A DNA stretch of 64,000 bases, from contig DATMPC010000102.1 in the NCBI GenBank assembly GCA_035567895.1, forward strand, positions 62,001 through 126,000, written 5' to 3'. The translations under genes and the position numbers were made by a program. Source of the DNA: Terriglobales bacterium (GTDB lineage: Bacteria > Acidobacteriota > Terriglobia > Terriglobales > Acidobacteriaceae). Positions 37,216 through 45,453 of this stretch are shown piece by piece; the first letter of the stretch is position 1, and the number at the start of each line of letters is the position of its first letter. Below the pieces are notes generated by a model. It did no database searches and was not told where the DNA came from. It saw only the letters and a program-made list of their open reading frames with translations.

Positions 37216-38055
37216 TTATTTTCGGCTCGCCTCCAGCCCCGATCCCGATTGGCTGAACTCCGGCTGCACGTTCACCACGCCGAACTGACGGTCTTCTTTC
37301 TCACGATGTGCGGCCATGGCCCACAGGAATCCGATGCGATGTCCAGGGGCAGCAACGTTGGGGTGATAGCCGCGCGGCATCAAGACGGCATCGCCATCGC
37401 GGACAATGGTTGCCAACTCGGGCTCCTTTGTATCGGTGTACACGAACTGTATGCCGAAGCCAGGCGGTGGCATGTGCGTGTAAACGTACATCTCTTCCAA
37501 CATCGCCGCATGTTCATGTGGAGGCCAGCTCGTCCAATTGCCCGGTTCCGAAATGGTAAGACCAGCGAGGAGACGTCCTGCTTGCACGTTCTTGCCGATC
37601 AGAATATTCAGATCGCGAGTAGTAGCGGCACCACCGGCGGTAAAATGAAGAGATTTGTCATTTTTTACGTCGGCGTAGCGGACGATCTGTAGCGGATATT
37701 TTTGATCGACATCGGCAGAGAACTCCGCGATGTCCGCTGAACTGCTGGTTTCCAGGCTGATGGAGGATCCGCGCGGGATGTACACAGAGTCGCGTTCGCT
37801 CAACTTGAAACGCTCCACGCCAACCATAACCTCAACCTCTCCCGACAAGCAGATAAGAGCGGTCTCCTGCTTGCCATTCTCGAACTGTACTGTGGAAACA
37901 GTCTTGTCCAGAATGATGCGCGAGTAGCACAAATGCTTCATCGTGCTATTCGCCGGAGTAATGAAGACCTTCCGCCCTTTGTGGGAATTAGTTCTGCGAA
38001 ATACGTTGCCCTCACGCGTGACCGGCTCGGTAAAGACCTGGGGCTGTGTGCTCAT
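37216..38055 (-). CDS. KduI/IolB-type isomerase in the unsaturated-uronate pathway
   Basis: 279 residues, a double-cupin isomerase. The metal-binding C-terminal cupin carries SWPPHEHAAMLEEMYVYTHMPPPGFGIQFVYTD followed by GYHPNVAAPGHRIGFLWAM, a pattern closer to IolB (5-deoxy-glucuronate isomerase) than to classical KduI. In front of kduD it most likely converts 4-deoxy-L-threo-5-hexosulose uronate to the 2,5-diketo acid. No inositol catabolic genes are nearby. A small hairpin (GCAGCTT/AAGCTGC, about 38068-38088) lies just before its ribosome-binding site CGGAG on the minus strand. The function is inferred from the operon. Confidence 0.83.
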   Translation of the reverse strand: MSTQPQVFTEPVTREGNVFRRTNSHKGRKVFITPANSTMKHLCYSRIILDKTVSTVQFENGKQETALICLSGEVEVMVGVERFKLSERDSVYIPRGSSISLETSSSADIAEFSADVDQKYPLQIVRYADVKNDKSLHFTAGGAATTRDLNILIGKNVQAGRLLAGLTISEPGNWTSWPPHEHAAMLEEMYVYTHMPPPGFGIQFVYTDTKEPELATIVRDGDAVLMPRGYHPNVAAPGHRIGFLWAMAAHREKEDRQFGVVNVQPEFSQSGSGLEASRK

Positions 38056-38103
38056 AACTGCAACTCCGCTGCAGCTTCAGGAGAAGCTGCGAATAAAGGA
38101 TTG

Positions 38104-38149
38104 ATCGAGCTGCCCAGCGTGAGTGCGAGTTCACGATGTGCAGCTCGAT
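38104..38149 (-). other. Inverted repeat in the TonB receptor / isomerase gap
   Basis: ATCGAGCTGC (38104-38113) is perfectly inverted at 38140-38149 with a 26-base loop, in the 146-base gap between two genes of one operon. There is no T-run. It could lower read-through from the receptor gene into the catabolic genes, which is inference. Confidence 0.4.
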
Positions 38150-38201
38150 TCATTTCCGGCTTCCATTATCCGGTTAGATCAGGGGAAACCGCTACTGCAG
38201 T

Positions 38202-41200
38202 TCAATATGTGAGACGCAATCCAAGCTGAAGCTGCCGCATGGGCTGGGCCGTTGTAATCTGCCCAAAGTTGTTGGTTCCCACTGTTGCACTCGGCGTGTT
38301 TAAGTTCACGATGTTTAGAACGTTCGAAGCTTCAGCACGGAACTCCAACTTAAATCGTTCCGTCACCGGGAAATTCCTGAAGATCGCCAGATCGACATTC
38401 TTGTATCCCGGAGCATCAAGGAAGTTCCTCGGTGAACTTCCATCGACCGGAACGCCGGTTACCACTGCATTCTTCGCGAATGCAGCGGTATTGAACCACT
38501 GCGCGGCGTTCGGATTGGAAATATGCGGGTCGCCGATCAACTGGGCGCGGTCGTTGTTATTGCCATCCAGGTTGGCGTCCGCGCCATTCGAAACCGAGAA
38601 CGGAAGTCCGGTGTGCAGCCGGACGATCGGCGAGATCGACCAGCCATTGATCAGACTCCGCACTACCCGGCTGTCGCCGGTGTAGTAGTCCGGCTGATAC
38701 GTCAGCGAGATCACGGCCGTGTGCCGCGCGTCGATGTCGGCTCGGCCGCGGTCGGCACGCGGGTTACTGAAATCCTGAACCAGTCCCTGGGCGGTACTGT
38801 TGTCGATCTGTACGCTGTCGAAGGCCTTGGCCCACGCATACCAGCCACTGAACGTGAGGTGATGCGACATACGCTGTTGCGCGCTGATCTGCAGGCCGTT
38901 GTAGGACGCCGTCTGATCGGAACGCATGGCGAAAATCGTACCGAAAGCTTTGTTCGGCCGACGCGACAGGATGTTGGCGCCCGCAGTGGTGGCCGTACTG
39001 GATGGGAGCGGGTAGTTAATGTCAGTAGCAAACGGCAGATTGTGGCTCAGGGAACCTACGTAAGCTATCTGCAAGCTAAGGCTCTGAGTCAGTTGCTGCT
39101 GAACAGAGAAATTCAGCTGATAGGTGTAAGGCCAACGGAAATTAGGAGACGGACCAAAGATGCTGCCTCCGGATACGAACCCTCCGTTATATGGGAAAGG
39201 CGCCGGAGTGAGGCCCTTATATGGGTTCGACAAGGTTGCCCCTGTCCCCTTCACATTCACATTCGCAAGGCTGAGGCGAACAGCAAAAGGCTCAAAGTTT
39301 GACGTAGTGTTCCATTCGTTTCCGGAGACGCTGCCGTAGAAGACTCCCGCGGCGGCCCGGATTGAGGTTTTTCCGGTTCCAAATGGGTCCAACGCAAAAC
39401 CTACGCGCGGCGAGACATGGTTCCATTGAATGGGGACAATTCCGCGTGTAATTCCGGGATCGCCGGGAAACAAGATGCCAGCAGGTGCGGTGGGCCGCAC
39501 TGTAGATTGCACTCCGGGAACGAAGGTTGATTCCTTGTCCTGCGGATCGGTTGGCGGCGTCTGGACATCCCAACGCACTCCCAGGTTCAACGTCAGCCTT
39601 GGAGTAACGCGGAAATCGTCCTGAGCAAACAACGATGTATACCAACTGTTAGTGAGGGCGGTTACGGGAGCATCCTGCGAGATGGAATTCGGAATTCCCA
39701 GTTCGAAATCAGCAAGACCACAAGCCAGGCAGCTTGCGCCTTTTGTTCCCGCTAATGTCGCCGTGCCATTGAAGCCAAAGACGCCGTAATTGTTCAACAA
39801 CGTGGCCTGGATGTCCTTGTCCAGCGAAAGCTCGCCTCCGAAACGGAAGGCATGACGTCCGTGTGTAACGCTGAATACGTCGCGCAGCGAGTAGTAGTTT
39901 GTTCCAGCAACCGGGCCGGCAATCGCCTGCGTGAGGTTGAAAAATGAGGTAACGCCGATCTGTGGCAGAGACGGTGTGCCCTGAATGACGGCCGCCGATC
40001 CCAAATCGCTGAGCGATGTCTGCGGTAAGTTTAGGCGTCCCCCGAAGTTGCGCGTGTAACCGATCCAAACCTGGTTTACCATATTGGGATTCAGGCTCCA
40101 GGTGTGGCTCACATTGGCGTTGTGCTGCCTCCACGAAAACTGCTGGATTGACCAAGGTAAATTGGCCGTACCGGAACGGATCTTATTTTCTCCGCTGGTT
40201 TCAAAGTAACTGACACTCAGCCGCTGGCTGTCGCTCAGGTTGTGATCGACCTTCGCGAGGAACTCGTCGCTGTTGTATGGGTTGGGAATCACTCCCTGCC
40301 ACTTGTTGTTCGGCAGATTCGCCACTGGAATGAATTTGTTGATGATGTTCATCGCAACCGGATCGAGACCGGTGAGCTGGTCGTTCGCATATCGCGTGCC
40401 CCCTGTGCCCGTGGTGGTCTGGCTGCCAGGGATAACGGGTCTGCCGTTCGACTGCGAGAAGTCCCCTGTTCGCTCAAGCGCGGATGGAACGGTTGCGCCG
40501 TTCAGGAATGTATTTGTGATCTCACGGAGTCCGGCGTAGGAGCCGAAGAAGAACGTCTTGTTCTTTATGACAGGTCCGCCAATGGTCCCGCCGAACTGAT
40601 TCCGGTGCAGAGGAGGCGTTGCACCGGTATTGGCCCAGGTGTTCGCATTGAAAACGGTGTTGCGAACAAACTCAAAAAGTGAGCCGTGAAAATTATTTGT
40701 GCCCGACTTCGTAATCGTGTTGACGATCCCATTCTGGAACCGCCCATAGTCGGCGGCATAGTTGTTTGTCTGAACCCGGAATTCCTGAATCGCATCCGGA
40801 TTGGGCAGGATATTACCGGTATTGCGAAGCCCGGTCATGTTGATGCCGCCGTCGAGGTAGTAGTTCACGGATCCGGCGCCGGCATCGATGCCGCCGTTGA
40901 TCAACGTGCGCTGTTCGGGATAGCCGAGCACGATGCTGTTGTCGTTCTTCTGAACTCCGGGAACGAGGTCGAGCAGAGTGTAAGCGTTGCGATTGACGAT
41001 CGGCAGATTGATGATTTCATGCGAATCGATCGTTCGCCCAATTTCGGGATTCGAGGTATTCACCAACGGGATGTCGGAGGTTACCTGGACGGTCTCCGTT
41101 ACTTGCCCGAGCTGCAGCTGCGCATCGACACGCGCAGGCTGATCGGCCTGCAGCACGATGCCGCTTCGGATCATCTTCTTGAAGCTGGGAGCGCTGACTT

Positions 41201-41456
41201 CCACGCTGTAGCTTCCGACCGGCAGAAATTCCAGGCGGTAGTCGCCCTGCGCATTGGTCTGCGTAGTGCGAATCTGATTGGTTCCCGTATTGGTAACGGT
41301 GACCTGCGCGCCTGCTACAGAAGCTCCGCTGGCGTCAGTGACTGTTCCAGCTATGTTTGTTGTGGTGACCTGCGCGAAAACGACGGGCAAGGTCACGGCG
41401 AAAAGACTCAGCAAGACTGCGAGGGCAAGCAGCCCTTTTGTTTTGCGCACGCGCAT
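38202..41456 (-). CDS. Oar-like TonB-dependent receptor of the uronate operon
   Basis: 1084 residues. A signal peptide (LLALAVLLSLFAVTLPVVFA) is followed by a carboxypeptidase-regulatory-like domain (GTVTDASGASVAGAQVTVTN), a plug (NLPIVNRNAYTLLDLVPGV, NTITKSGTNNFHGSLFEFV) and a beta-barrel ending in LGLRLTY. As an outer-membrane importer it probably brings in uronate oligosaccharides. It lies between the third IclR gene and the kduI/kduD genes on the same strand. A strong palindrome is 49 bases upstream of its start, and an intrinsic terminator ends the preceding IclR gene, so it should have its own regulated promoter. Confidence 0.88.
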   Translation of the reverse strand: MRVRKTKGLLALAVLLSLFAVTLPVVFAQVTTTNIAGTVTDASGASVAGAQVTVTNTGTNQIRTTQTNAQGDYRLEFLPVGSYSVEVSAPSFKKMIRSGIVLQADQPARVDAQLQLGQVTETVQVTSDIPLVNTSNPEIGRTIDSHEIINLPIVNRNAYTLLDLVPGVQKNDNSIVLGYPEQRTLINGGIDAGAGSVNYYLDGGINMTGLRNTGNILPNPDAIQEFRVQTNNYAADYGRFQNGIVNTITKSGTNNFHGSLFEFVRNTVFNANTWANTGATPPLHRNQFGGTIGGPVIKNKTFFFGSYAGLREITNTFLNGATVPSALERTGDFSQSNGRPVIPGSQTTTGTGGTRYANDQLTGLDPVAMNIINKFIPVANLPNNKWQGVIPNPYNSDEFLAKVDHNLSDSQRLSVSYFETSGENKIRSGTANLPWSIQQFSWRQHNANVSHTWSLNPNMVNQVWIGYTRNFGGRLNLPQTSLSDLGSAAVIQGTPSLPQIGVTSFFNLTQAIAGPVAGTNYYSLRDVFSVTHGRHAFRFGGELSLDKDIQATLLNNYGVFGFNGTATLAGTKGASCLACGLADFELGIPNSISQDAPVTALTNSWYTSLFAQDDFRVTPRLTLNLGVRWDVQTPPTDPQDKESTFVPGVQSTVRPTAPAGILFPGDPGITRGIVPIQWNHVSPRVGFALDPFGTGKTSIRAAAGVFYGSVSGNEWNTTSNFEPFAVRLSLANVNVKGTGATLSNPYKGLTPAPFPYNGGFVSGGSIFGPSPNFRWPYTYQLNFSVQQQLTQSLSLQIAYVGSLSHNLPFATDINYPLPSSTATTAGANILSRRPNKAFGTIFAMRSDQTASYNGLQISAQQRMSHHLTFSGWYAWAKAFDSVQIDNSTAQGLVQDFSNPRADRGRADIDARHTAVISLTYQPDYYTGDSRVVRSLINGWSISPIVRLHTGLPFSVSNGADANLDGNNNDRAQLIGDPHISNPNAAQWFNTAAFAKNAVVTGVPVDGSSPRNFLDAPGYKNVDLAIFRNFPVTERFKLEFRAEASNVLNIVNLNTPSATVGTNNFGQITTAQPMRQLQLGLRLTY

Positions 41457-41504
41457 TGTGAAGAACCTCCAACCTTTTTCAGGCTACTTTTTCTTGTCTC
41501 GCAT

Positions 41505-41523
41505 TGCGGTACTATGTACCGCA
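41505..41523. promoter_or_regulatory. Operator-like palindrome upstream of the TonB receptor gene
   Basis: TGCGGTAC and GTACCGCA are perfect inverted arms around TAT. The site is 49-67 bases upstream of the receptor start, after the IclR terminator. On the minus strand TTGGCC, 17 bases, ATAGTA would place a promoter -10 inside it. Binding by the adjacent IclR protein is a natural guess. Confidence 0.55.
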
Positions 41524-41536
41524 TCTGCACTTGGCC

Positions 41537-41562
41537 AATAAAAAGCCCGGCCGTAGCCGAGC
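41537..41562 (-). terminator. Intrinsic terminator of the third IclR gene
   Basis: On the minus strand GCTCGGC, TACG, GCCGGGC forms a 7-bp stem with one G-T pair, directly followed by TTTTTATT. It starts 12 bases after the IclR stop codon. This separates the regulator gene from the TonB receptor gene. Confidence 0.75.
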
Positions 41563-41574
41563 GGTGTAATTGCG

Positions 41575-42426
41575 TTAGGCCCCGATTACTTCAACCTGCG
41601 AATCCCTCGAATACTCTCCGTTCCTGCTGGAAGGCGTTTGCATTCCTAATTCTTTTGAGAGCGTCGTGGCGATAGCCATGATCGATTCCGCGACTGCTGG
41701 AACCTTCTCGTGGCTCAGCCGAAAGACCGGCCCAGAGACGCTAATGGCGGCGATCGGATACTCGCCGACACTCCAGACCGCAGCGCCCACACAGAGAACG
41801 CCTTCCTCGTGCTCCTCGTCATCGATCGCATAACCCAGCTTGCGCACCCTTGCTAAATCAGCACGAAGATCGAGCATGTTGGTGATGGTCTTGCGCGTGA
41901 GCTGAGCAAGGCCATGTTTGTGCACCGCCTCTTCTACCTGTGCCTCGGGCAAGAACGCCATGATGGCTTTGCCTACGGCCGTGCAGTATGCCGGGTTCCG
42001 GCGTCCAACACTGGAGGTGAGGCGAACACTGCGTGAGGGCTCGATTTTGTCGAGATACACAACTTCGCCGTCATCGTAAACACAGAGGTGTCCTGTCTCA
42101 CCGGTATCGCGCACTGCCCGCTCCAGGAATGGACGCGTGCGCTCGCGCAGATCGAGTTGCCCGATAGCCTTGGTACCGAGTTCAAACAGCTTCAGACCGA
42201 GTCGGTACTTTCCGGTGTTGGAATTTTTTTCGATCAGACGATGGCGTTCCAGCACCATGAGCAGGCGATGCGCTGTGCTCTTGTGCAGCTTGAGCATCTC
42301 GGAGATCTGAACCAACGTGAGATCGGGTCCCTGATGAGCCAAGACCTCGAGCAGCGCGAGAGCTCGGTCGACTACCTGGATCTGATAAGGCGACCCTGCG
42401 TCACGCTTTGTCTTACTATGCGGCAC
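41575..42426 (-). CDS. IclR family transcriptional regulator (third of three)
   Basis: 283 residues: helix-turn-helix at about 30-85 (LVQISEMLKLHKSTAHRLL) and effector domain (CVGAAVWSVGEYPIAAISVSGP). It precedes the TonB-kduI-kduD-transporter-kdgA-GH88 series on the same strand and is divergent from the GH2 gene 68 bases away, so it may control both directions. The family usually binds small acids such as KDG. KdgR-like control of the uronate operon is inferred from context. Confidence 0.9.
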   Translation of the reverse strand: MPHSKTKRDAGSPYQIQVVDRALALLEVLAHQGPDLTLVQISEMLKLHKSTAHRLLMVLERHRLIEKNSNTGKYRLGLKLFELGTKAIGQLDLRERTRPFLERAVRDTGETGHLCVYDDGEVVYLDKIEPSRSVRLTSSVGRRNPAYCTAVGKAIMAFLPEAQVEEAVHKHGLAQLTRKTITNMLDLRADLARVRKLGYAIDDEEHEEGVLCVGAAVWSVGEYPIAAISVSGPVFRLSHEKVPAVAESIMAIATTLSKELGMQTPSSRNGEYSRDSQVEVIGA

Positions 42427-42494
42427 GGCGGACCATTATATGAAAGGAAAGTGAACAGTCAAGCGGAGTTTTGCTGTAAGTTGGTGTTCGTCCC

Positions 42495-44975
42495 ATGGAT
42501 CAAGTAACTCGCCGCGACTTCCTGAAGACATCTGCACTTGTTACCGCTGCCGCCCTGACAACGAATTCTCAGGCTCTAAGCGCGGATTCAACCCTGGCTA
42601 CAACAAGCTCTGAGCGGTTGATCAGCGGCTGGGAGCACCATCGCGGCTCCCTCGGCAGTCCGTGGGAGGTCTGGCATGGATCGTTTGCCAAAGATCCAAA
42701 TCAGTGGAGGAAGGTGGAACTGCCTCACTGCTTCAACGCTCGCGATGCCGTCGATCCTGACACGTCCTACTATCGCGGGCAGGGCTGGTACCGGACGAAT
42801 CTGAAGGTCGCGAATCCATTTCCTAATGGCCGCACGCTCCTTCGGTTTGAAGGCGCGGGACAGAAGTCGCGCGTGTTCGTTGATCTCGATCAAGTCGCGG
42901 AGCATGTTGGCGGCTACGACGAATGGACGGTCGACATCACCGATGCGGCTGCCAAGGCTCTCGCGAATGCTGAGAACAAAGGTGCGATTCCGCTCGCGAT
43001 CGTCTGCGATAACTCACACGATCTGCAGATGATTCCTTCTGACTTCAGCGATTTCAATCTGTACGGCGGACTCTACCGTTATCTCGATCTCATCTATGTG
43101 CCGGCCGTTTCAATCCAGCGTGTGCTGATCACTCCCACGTTAAGGGCAGATGGCTCTGCCGAGGTTGCAGTGCGGGCCCGGCTTTACAGCCCGGTCCCAA
43201 TCGCTGATCCGACACGTGTGTCGATCCGAGTCTTTTCTCCTTCGGGGACAAACGTTCACAGCGGCCCGGGGCCTGGAAATTGGACTGGCGAACGCGAAAT
43301 TGCGAAATTCACGATTCCCAAAGCAGAACTTTGGTCCCCTTCACATCCAGCTCTTTACCGCTGCGAAGTCACTCTCAGCAATGCGCACGGAGAAATGACT
43401 GTCTTCGAGCGCTTCGGAATCCGTCACTTTGAATTCGTGAATCACGGTCCGTTCAAGCTGAACCGCGAGCGGTTGCTCATTCGCGGAACTCAGCGGCACG
43501 AGGACCACGCTGGGCTCGGCGCGGCCATGACCGAGGACTTGATCCGCAAAGAGCTGCAGATGATCAAGGAGATGGGCGCAAACTTCATTCGGCTCGGGCA
43601 TTATCAGCAGTCGCGTATCGTGCTGGATCTCTGCGACGAGCTTGGCATCATGGTCTGGGAAGAAATTCCGTGGTGTCGCAGCGGAGTAGGCAATGACGTG
43701 TGGCAGGCGCAAGCGCATCGGATGCTGCGCAACATGATCGATCAGCATTACAACCATCCCTCGGTGATTCTCTGGGGATTGGGCAACGAAAATGACTGGC
43801 CCGGCGAATTCCCGTCACAGGATCAGCAGGCGATTCGCGGTTTTCTGTCGCAACTGAACGACGAGGCACACAAGCTCGATCCCACGCGCGTGACCAGCAT
43901 TCGCCGCTGCGAGTTCTGCAAAGACATTCCGGATGTGTATTCGCCGTCGATCTGGGCAGGCTGGTATCGCGGGCGCTACACCGAGTACAAGGCGTCCACA
44001 GAAGAAGAGATGCAGAAGGTGTACCACTTCCTCCACATGGAGTGGGGAGGCGACAGTCATGCTCGCCGTCACTCCGAAGATCCCGACAAATTGATCTCGC
44101 AGATCGCCACGGGCAAAGGCACCGACGAGCGCGGTTTGGACTTCCTCCGTACCGGCGGAATTGCGCGGGCATCGCGGGATGGCGACTGGTCGGAGAGCTA
44201 CATCTGCAACCTGTTCGACTGGCACTTGAAAGAGCAGGAAACAATGCCGAATCTTACCGGCTCAGCCCAGTGGATCTTCAAAGATTTCTCAACGCCTGAG
44301 CGCCCGGAGAATCCAATTCCCAAAGTGAACCAGAAGGGAGTTGTTGAGCGCGACCTCACTCCGAAAGAAGGCTACTACGTGTTTCAGTCCTACTGGACAG
44401 AGAAGCCGATGATCCGCATCTATGGGCATACCTGGCCGATCCGCTGGGGTGACGCCGGGGAGAAGAAGCTCATCAAGGTGTACTCGAACTGCGACACCGT
44501 AGAGCTCTCTCTGAACGGGAAATCACTAGGCGTGAAGAAACGGGACAGCCAGGACTTTCCTGCTGCCGGTTTGCGCTGGATGGTGGACCCTTCCCCCGAG
44601 AACCAAGTACGTGCTGTCGGTCACAAGGGGAACAGGACGGTCGAGGATGAGATCAGCTTTCGATATCAGACGCAGAAATGGCAAAAGCCGGCGCAACTTC
44701 AGCTTCGTGAAGTCGCCCGCGATGGAGATCGCGTGACTATTGAAGCCCAGGTGACCGATGCCACCGGCGTTCTTTGTCTTGACGCACGTAATGCTGTAGG
44801 CTTTGCGCTCGCAGGAGATGGTGAGTTGATCGACGATCTTGGAGTTAACACCGCAGCCCGCGTGGTAGAACTCTGCAACGGACGCGCCATGATCTCTCTT
44901 ATGCGCAAGGGTGGCAGCTCCCAGGTAAGCGTTTCCTCAAAGGGTATTCCGACAGCGTTCTTACAAGTCACATAG
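42495..44975 (+). CDS. GH2 family glycoside hydrolase (beta-galactosidase/glucuronidase-like), Tat-exported
   Basis: 826 residues. The twin-arginine signal TRRDFLK (5-11) has a hydrophobic region to about 30. GH2 order: sugar-binding jelly roll (residues about 45-190), immunoglobulin-like domain (about 200-315), TIM barrel (320-600) with the acid/base Glu in GLGNENDW near residue 430 and a likely nucleophile in HMEWGGDSH near 515, then C-terminal beta domains (DUF4982-like). It would remove terminal beta-linked galactose or glucuronate from the imported or extracellular polymer. It is divergent from the third IclR gene. Exact sugar not determinable. Confidence 0.88.
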   Translation: MDQVTRRDFLKTSALVTAAALTTNSQALSADSTLATTSSERLISGWEHHRGSLGSPWEVWHGSFAKDPNQWRKVELPHCFNARDAVDPDTSYYRGQGWYRTNLKVANPFPNGRTLLRFEGAGQKSRVFVDLDQVAEHVGGYDEWTVDITDAAAKALANAENKGAIPLAIVCDNSHDLQMIPSDFSDFNLYGGLYRYLDLIYVPAVSIQRVLITPTLRADGSAEVAVRARLYSPVPIADPTRVSIRVFSPSGTNVHSGPGPGNWTGEREIAKFTIPKAELWSPSHPALYRCEVTLSNAHGEMTVFERFGIRHFEFVNHGPFKLNRERLLIRGTQRHEDHAGLGAAMTEDLIRKELQMIKEMGANFIRLGHYQQSRIVLDLCDELGIMVWEEIPWCRSGVGNDVWQAQAHRMLRNMIDQHYNHPSVILWGLGNENDWPGEFPSQDQQAIRGFLSQLNDEAHKLDPTRVTSIRRCEFCKDIPDVYSPSIWAGWYRGRYTEYKASTEEEMQKVYHFLHMEWGGDSHARRHSEDPDKLISQIATGKGTDERGLDFLRTGGIARASRDGDWSESYICNLFDWHLKEQETMPNLTGSAQWIFKDFSTPERPENPIPKVNQKGVVERDLTPKEGYYVFQSYWTEKPMIRIYGHTWPIRWGDAGEKKLIKVYSNCDTVELSLNGKSLGVKKRDSQDFPAAGLRWMVDPSPENQVRAVGHKGNRTVEDEISFRYQTQKWQKPAQLQLREVARDGDRVTIEAQVTDATGVLCLDARNAVGFALAGDGELIDDLGVNTAARVVELCNGRAMISLMRKGGSSQVSVSSKGIPTAFLQVT

Positions 44976-44992
44976 CCGTGACGCACGCAAAA

Positions 44993-45017
44993 GTGGAGAC
45001 GCAGCATGCTGTGTCGA
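44993..45017. repeat. Degenerate copy 2 of the GTAGAGACGCAGC palindrome
   Basis: The left arm GTGGAGACGCAGCATGCTG is intact apart from one base. The right arm (TGTCGAGAT) is altered, so the palindrome is broken. It lies 18 bases after the GH2 stop codon. Confidence 0.6.
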
Positions 45018-45286
45018 GATGATCGACGCCGGCAACCTGCACGAAGCGTGCCTCCTTTTTCGCTAGAGCAACGGATTGCGAAAATATTCCTTTCTTCCTT
45101 TGTAACCTGTTGAGCAGACTGGATCGCAAAACTTCTAGAGCAACGGACGAGACTTGCTTTTCCTGGGTTAACTGCGGCATCATGCGGAGGTGCGCGTGAA
45201 TTCCAATATGGGAATATTCGGTCAGATGAAAACCGGGGCGGCCGTTCGCAACGCGACGGCCAGTTGTCCGGCACCTTAGGCTCGAT

Positions 45287-45363
45287 GATCCCCGAGAAAT
45301 CCCCGGAGCCTCCAAGGATTCCCGGGGATTGATCCCCGAAACTGCGGGGATCACTCGGGGATC
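45287..45363. repeat. Nested GATCCCCG inverted repeats in a 478-base gap
   Basis: GATCCCCGAG (45287-45296) pairs with CTCGGGGATC (45354-45363). Inside, GATCCCCG (45331-45338) pairs with CGGGGATC (45345-45352), and ATCCCCGG and ATTCCCGGGGAT units also occur. A dense, highly structured RNA or a DNA element is possible. The gap between the GH2 and MBL genes holds no gene I can support. Confidence 0.55.
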
Positions 45364-45395
45364 TCGCCAGCTAAGTCTTTAGATTTGGGGATCAC

Positions 45396-45416
45396 GCAAA
45401 AATCAGATTTTTTTGC
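45396..45416. terminator. AT-rich hairpin between convergent genes
   Basis: GCAAAAATC and GATTTTT(TT)GC form a stem around a single central base region, with A- and T-runs that serve both strands. It lies 37 bases past the MBL-hydrolase stop, in a convergent gap, fitting a bidirectional terminator. Confidence 0.5.
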
Positions 45417-45453
45417 ATGAGGCGCAATCTCAAACTGGCTCTTAGGGGAGGGA

